Part shown: positions 4,267 to 6,235 of the stretch, one piece after another
Position numbering within the stretch: the first letter of the stretch is position 1
Layout: the number at the start of each line of letters is the position of its first letter
Assembly (NCBI GenBank): GCA_015520785.1
Contig: WAPJ01000063.1
Span: forward strand, 1 to 6,235
From: Candidatus Woesearchaeota archaeon
GTDB taxonomy: Archaea; Nanobdellota; Nanobdellia; Woesearchaeales; WAPJ01
Reading direction: 5' to 3'
DNA: 6,235 nt
The notes under the pieces: model-generated
The model's input: only the letters and a program-made list of their open reading frames with translations
Told to the model about the DNA's origin: nothing
Database searches by the model: none
Translations under genes and position numbers: made by a program

Positions 4267-5646
4267 ATGATTAAAAACAGTCAGAACTACTCCCAGCGCG
4301 TGGTAAACTTCCGGGAGCAGGTCGTGCAGGTCATCAGCCGCCTCCCCCAGCCCTTCAGCACGAGCCGCGTCCAGGCAGAACTCGGCCTCACCACGCCAAG
4401 CCAGCGGAAACGCCTCCGGTATCATCTCGACAGGCTCGAAGAAGAAGGCATCCTCCAGCTCAGCCATCGTGGCATCCGCGGCGAGAAATACTACCAGCTC
4501 CGCAAGCCACCAGCCACACCACCCCAAGCCCCGCCAAGCCTCCCGAGCAGTGAGGGACCCATCAGCATTACGCCACGCACCCACCCGGCGGATAGCATCC
4601 AGCTCAACGCGAGCAGGCTCGACCCGCTCAGCCTCACCAGCCTCCTCGAAGAAGCCGTGAACAGCGCGCATGATGCCATCCTCATCACCAGCATCCAAGA
4701 AAAGCATATTACCCCTGCGTTCACCACGCTCATCGACCTCCACCCCCAGCATACCTTCACCATCCACCTCACAAGCCAGACACAGCTCACGGATGACACG
4801 CTCATCCGCCTCGCCCGCCGCAAGAATGTTCACCTCCTCATCAGCCAGCCCACCCAGCCAAATCCCACCTACCATGAGCTTGTCACACGCCTCGTCAAAA
4901 TCCTCCAGCAGCATGCTGGGAGCATGAGCATCCACACACCACCCCATCCCCTCTCATACCCCGGCAGGTATGGTCTCTACCCGAGCATCCAGGATGACAC
5001 GCTCACCATCACCACGCACGGCGCCCTCCTCATCGACTATCCCCGCCTGGCGGAAGCATCCTACCATGAAATGCGCCAGGCCATCCTCACCCAGCTGAAG
5101 AAACTCTTTACCCACACCCTCCGGAGCACGCTCATCACACCCCTCCACGTCCGCCGCGTCATCCACCTCATCCGCTTCTGGAATTACGGCATAAAAGAAG
5201 AAGAGAGTGATCCTGAAAGCATTGCCGCATTCCTCAGCAGCATGCGCGACGAGCTGAACGCGTATGCGCACGCACAGGAAATCATCCTCAAGAGTAGCGG
5301 CATGCCATTAGCCTATCAGACCATGCTGAGCGTCCTCTTCGACCAGGCCAAGCCGCCAGGCTTCACGCAGCGACGCTTCACACCCATCCGCATTACCAGT
5401 CTCAAACAACTCCTCGAGGATGAGACCGTGAAGCGGAAGCTCCGCGAGAAGGAACGCGTCACCAGCCTCTTCACAGGGGGTGATCGGACACGCATCTTCC
5501 ACACCACGCCCGCCAATCCTGATGAAGTCCTCGAGGAGATTCGCTTCCTCACGAGCAGCTACGCACTCCCAATCATTACAATCGCCTTCACCACACCAGC
5601 ACAGCATGCTCCCCTCACCCAGTATCTCAAACAGCATGCCAGGTGA
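4267..5646 (+). CDS. Winged-helix protein with unknown central and C-terminal domains
   Basis: No specific family is recognised. The predicted protein has 459 residues from ATG 4267. Residues 10-80 form a winged helix-turn-helix: helices around FREQVVQVISRL, TSRVQAELGL and SQRKRLRYHLDRLEEEGIL, then a wing ending in EKYYQLRK. A Pro-rich linker (81-108) follows. Residues 120-195 alternate helix and strand (LLEEAVNSA, AILITSI, TFTIHLTS, DTLIRLARRKNVHLLISQ), recalling half of the PLD-like domain of some TrmB-type regulators. No HxK catalytic motif is visible, so this is a weak suggestion. Residues 290-459 look mostly helical, without a motif I know. A GTG at 4186 extends the frame by 27 residues but lies within the palindrome and encodes low-quality sequence. 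The stop codon overlaps the ribosome site of the next gene, indicating an operon and coupled translation. Confidence 0.82.
   Translation: MIKNSQNYSQRVVNFREQVVQVISRLPQPFSTSRVQAELGLTTPSQRKRLRYHLDRLEEEGILQLSHRGIRGEKYYQLRKPPATPPQAPPSLPSSEGPISITPRTHPADSIQLNASRLDPLSLTSLLEEAVNSAHDAILITSIQEKHITPAFTTLIDLHPQHTFTIHLTSQTQLTDDTLIRLARRKNVHLLISQPTQPNPTYHELVTRLVKILQQHAGSMSIHTPPHPLSYPGRYGLYPSIQDDTLTITTHGALLIDYPRLAEASYHEMRQAILTQLKKLFTHTLRSTLITPLHVRRVIHLIRFWNYGIKEEESDPESIAAFLSSMRDELNAYAHAQEIILKSSGMPLAYQTMLSVLFDQAKPPGFTQRRFTPIRITSLKQLLEDETVKRKLREKERVTSLFTGGDRTRIFHTTPANPDEVLEEIRFLTSSYALPIITIAFTTPAQHAPLTQYLKQHAR
5641..5646 (+). promoter_or_regulatory. Ribosome site overlapping the upstream stop codon
   Basis: AGGTGA contains the TGA stop of the winged-helix gene and matches the Shine-Dalgarno sequence, with a 6-nt spacer to ATG 5653. 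It implies that translation of the two genes is coupled. Confidence 0.7.
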
Positions 5647-5652
5647 AATCCT

Positions 5653-6235
5653 ATGGAGATCATCACACGTGACGCCACGACCGCTTGGAAGCACGCGCTC
5701 AGAGCAATCCTCCGCGAGGGGGAGACCTTCACGGACGAGCATGGCTATGCCTGCCGGGAAATCCTCACCCTCACCCTTATTATTACGCAGCCTGACACGA
5801 CGCGAGACCTCCTCCTCACCGCACGCGCCAATCCCCTCGCCTACTATCCCACACCAGAAGAACTCGAACGCGCAGCCCTCAGCCCCAAGCTCGGCGGCTT
5901 CCACTATACGATAGGCCAACGCCTTGCCATGGCCGACCAGCTTGACTATATCGTCAAGCTCCTCAAAGAGAATCCCTATAGTCGCCGTGCTATTGCCATC
6001 ATCTGGCAGCCCGAGGAGGATGCTCGGCCGAGCATGCGGAACACGCCCGGCCTCATCACGCTCGACTTCAAGCGCAGGGGAAACATGCTTCACCTCACCG
6101 CGTTCATCCGGAGCGCGGACATGTACCTCGGCCTCCCCGCGAGCGCCTACCAGCTCTACATCATCCAGCAGACCCTCGCCAGGAGGCTGGACAGTCCCCT
6201 CGGCAGGCTCATCATCCACACGAGCAGTGCACACA
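5653..6235 (+). CDS. Thymidylate-synthase-like protein lacking the catalytic cysteine (partial, 3' end outside window)
   Basis: 194 complete residues are visible and the frame runs off the window. The fold is assigned from the thymidylate synthase core: SRRAIAIIW (110-118) carries the phosphate-binding Arg pair, and TPGLITLDF (131-139) aligns with the active-site strand. FIRSADMYLGLP (151-162) matches the RSxDvflGLP signature, and His194 sits 41 residues after that Arg, as His207 does in E. coli. The N-terminal part is shorter than in E. coli ThyA, as in the archaeal branch. Authentic enzymes methylate dUMP to dTMP using a Cys in a Pro-Cys motif. Here that residue is Gly133 (GGC). Ser164 stands where the dUMP-orienting Asn177 belongs, and Ile87 where Tyr94 is expected. 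The only visible Cys is Cys34. dTMP synthesis by the usual route is therefore unlikely. It could be a nucleotide- or RNA-binding derivative, or an enzyme with different chemistry. Confidence 0.8.
   Translation, partial: MEIITRDATTAWKHALRAILREGETFTDEHGYACREILTLTLIITQPDTTRDLLLTARANPLAYYPTPEELERAALSPKLGGFHYTIGQRLAMADQLDYIVKLLKENPYSRRAIAIIWQPEEDARPSMRNTPGLITLDFKRRGNMLHLTAFIRSADMYLGLPASAYQLYIIQQTLARRLDSPLGRLIIHTSSAH

Noticed and set aside
4135..4947. 270-residue open frame on the minus strand
   Set aside because: It is antisense to the winged-helix gene, with Glu/Ala/Gly-rich sequence typical of the complement of C-ending codons, and it runs through the divergent promoter region.
5308..6234. 308-residue open frame on the minus strand
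   Set aside because: It is antisense to two genes in a frame opened by the same codon bias; the plus-strand frame shows clear thymidylate synthase motifs.
1..6235. CRISPR array, insertion sequence or transposase
   Set aside because: No regularly spaced repeats, no terminal inverted repeats around a gene and no transposase-like protein were seen.

Overview
The window looks archaeal, with only modest evidence on the lineage. The supporting signs are a class II tRNA-Leu with archaeal-style D-arm sequence, TATA boxes 26-27 bp upstream of ATG codons (leaderless mRNAs), Shine-Dalgarno sites of the GGAGGTGAT type, an Lrp/AsnC regulator, an archaeal-type peroxiredoxin with a C-terminal CxDWWFC motif, and a 35-codon eL41 ribosomal protein gene. 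A bacterial-type (class I) glyceraldehyde-3-phosphate dehydrogenase in this setting recalls DPANN archaea or another lineage with acquired glycolytic genes. That placement is inference only.

Layout, left to right. A minus-strand tRNA-Leu(UAA) is followed by about 290 bp without a convincing gene. Next comes a divergent pair: gap (minus) and a peroxiredoxin (plus). Two plus-strand genes follow, encoding paralogous single-pass membrane proteins of 151 and 152 residues with a LysM-like outer domain. Each has its own leaderless promoter. The second converges on a minus-strand pair: an Lrp/AsnC regulator and, 24 bp downstream, eL41 with its own promoter overlapping the regulator's stop codon. A 165-bp intergenic region with a perfect 16-bp palindrome separates the regulator from a plus-strand operon. 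That operon holds a 459-residue winged-helix protein of unknown role and a thymidylate-synthase-like protein cut by the window edge.

How they may relate. gap and the peroxiredoxin are stand-alone metabolic and redox genes. The two LysM-like proteins are probable surface or envelope proteins. A palindrome with half-site TTTCCA lies upstream of the second LysM-like gene and again in the divergent region at 4178-4193, so one regulator may control both places. The most unusual gene is the last: it aligns with thymidylate synthase around the phosphate-binding arginines, but has Gly where the catalytic Cys should be, and probable changes at two more active-site positions. It is translationally coupled to the winged-helix protein, which suggests a two-gene unit I cannot assign to any described system.
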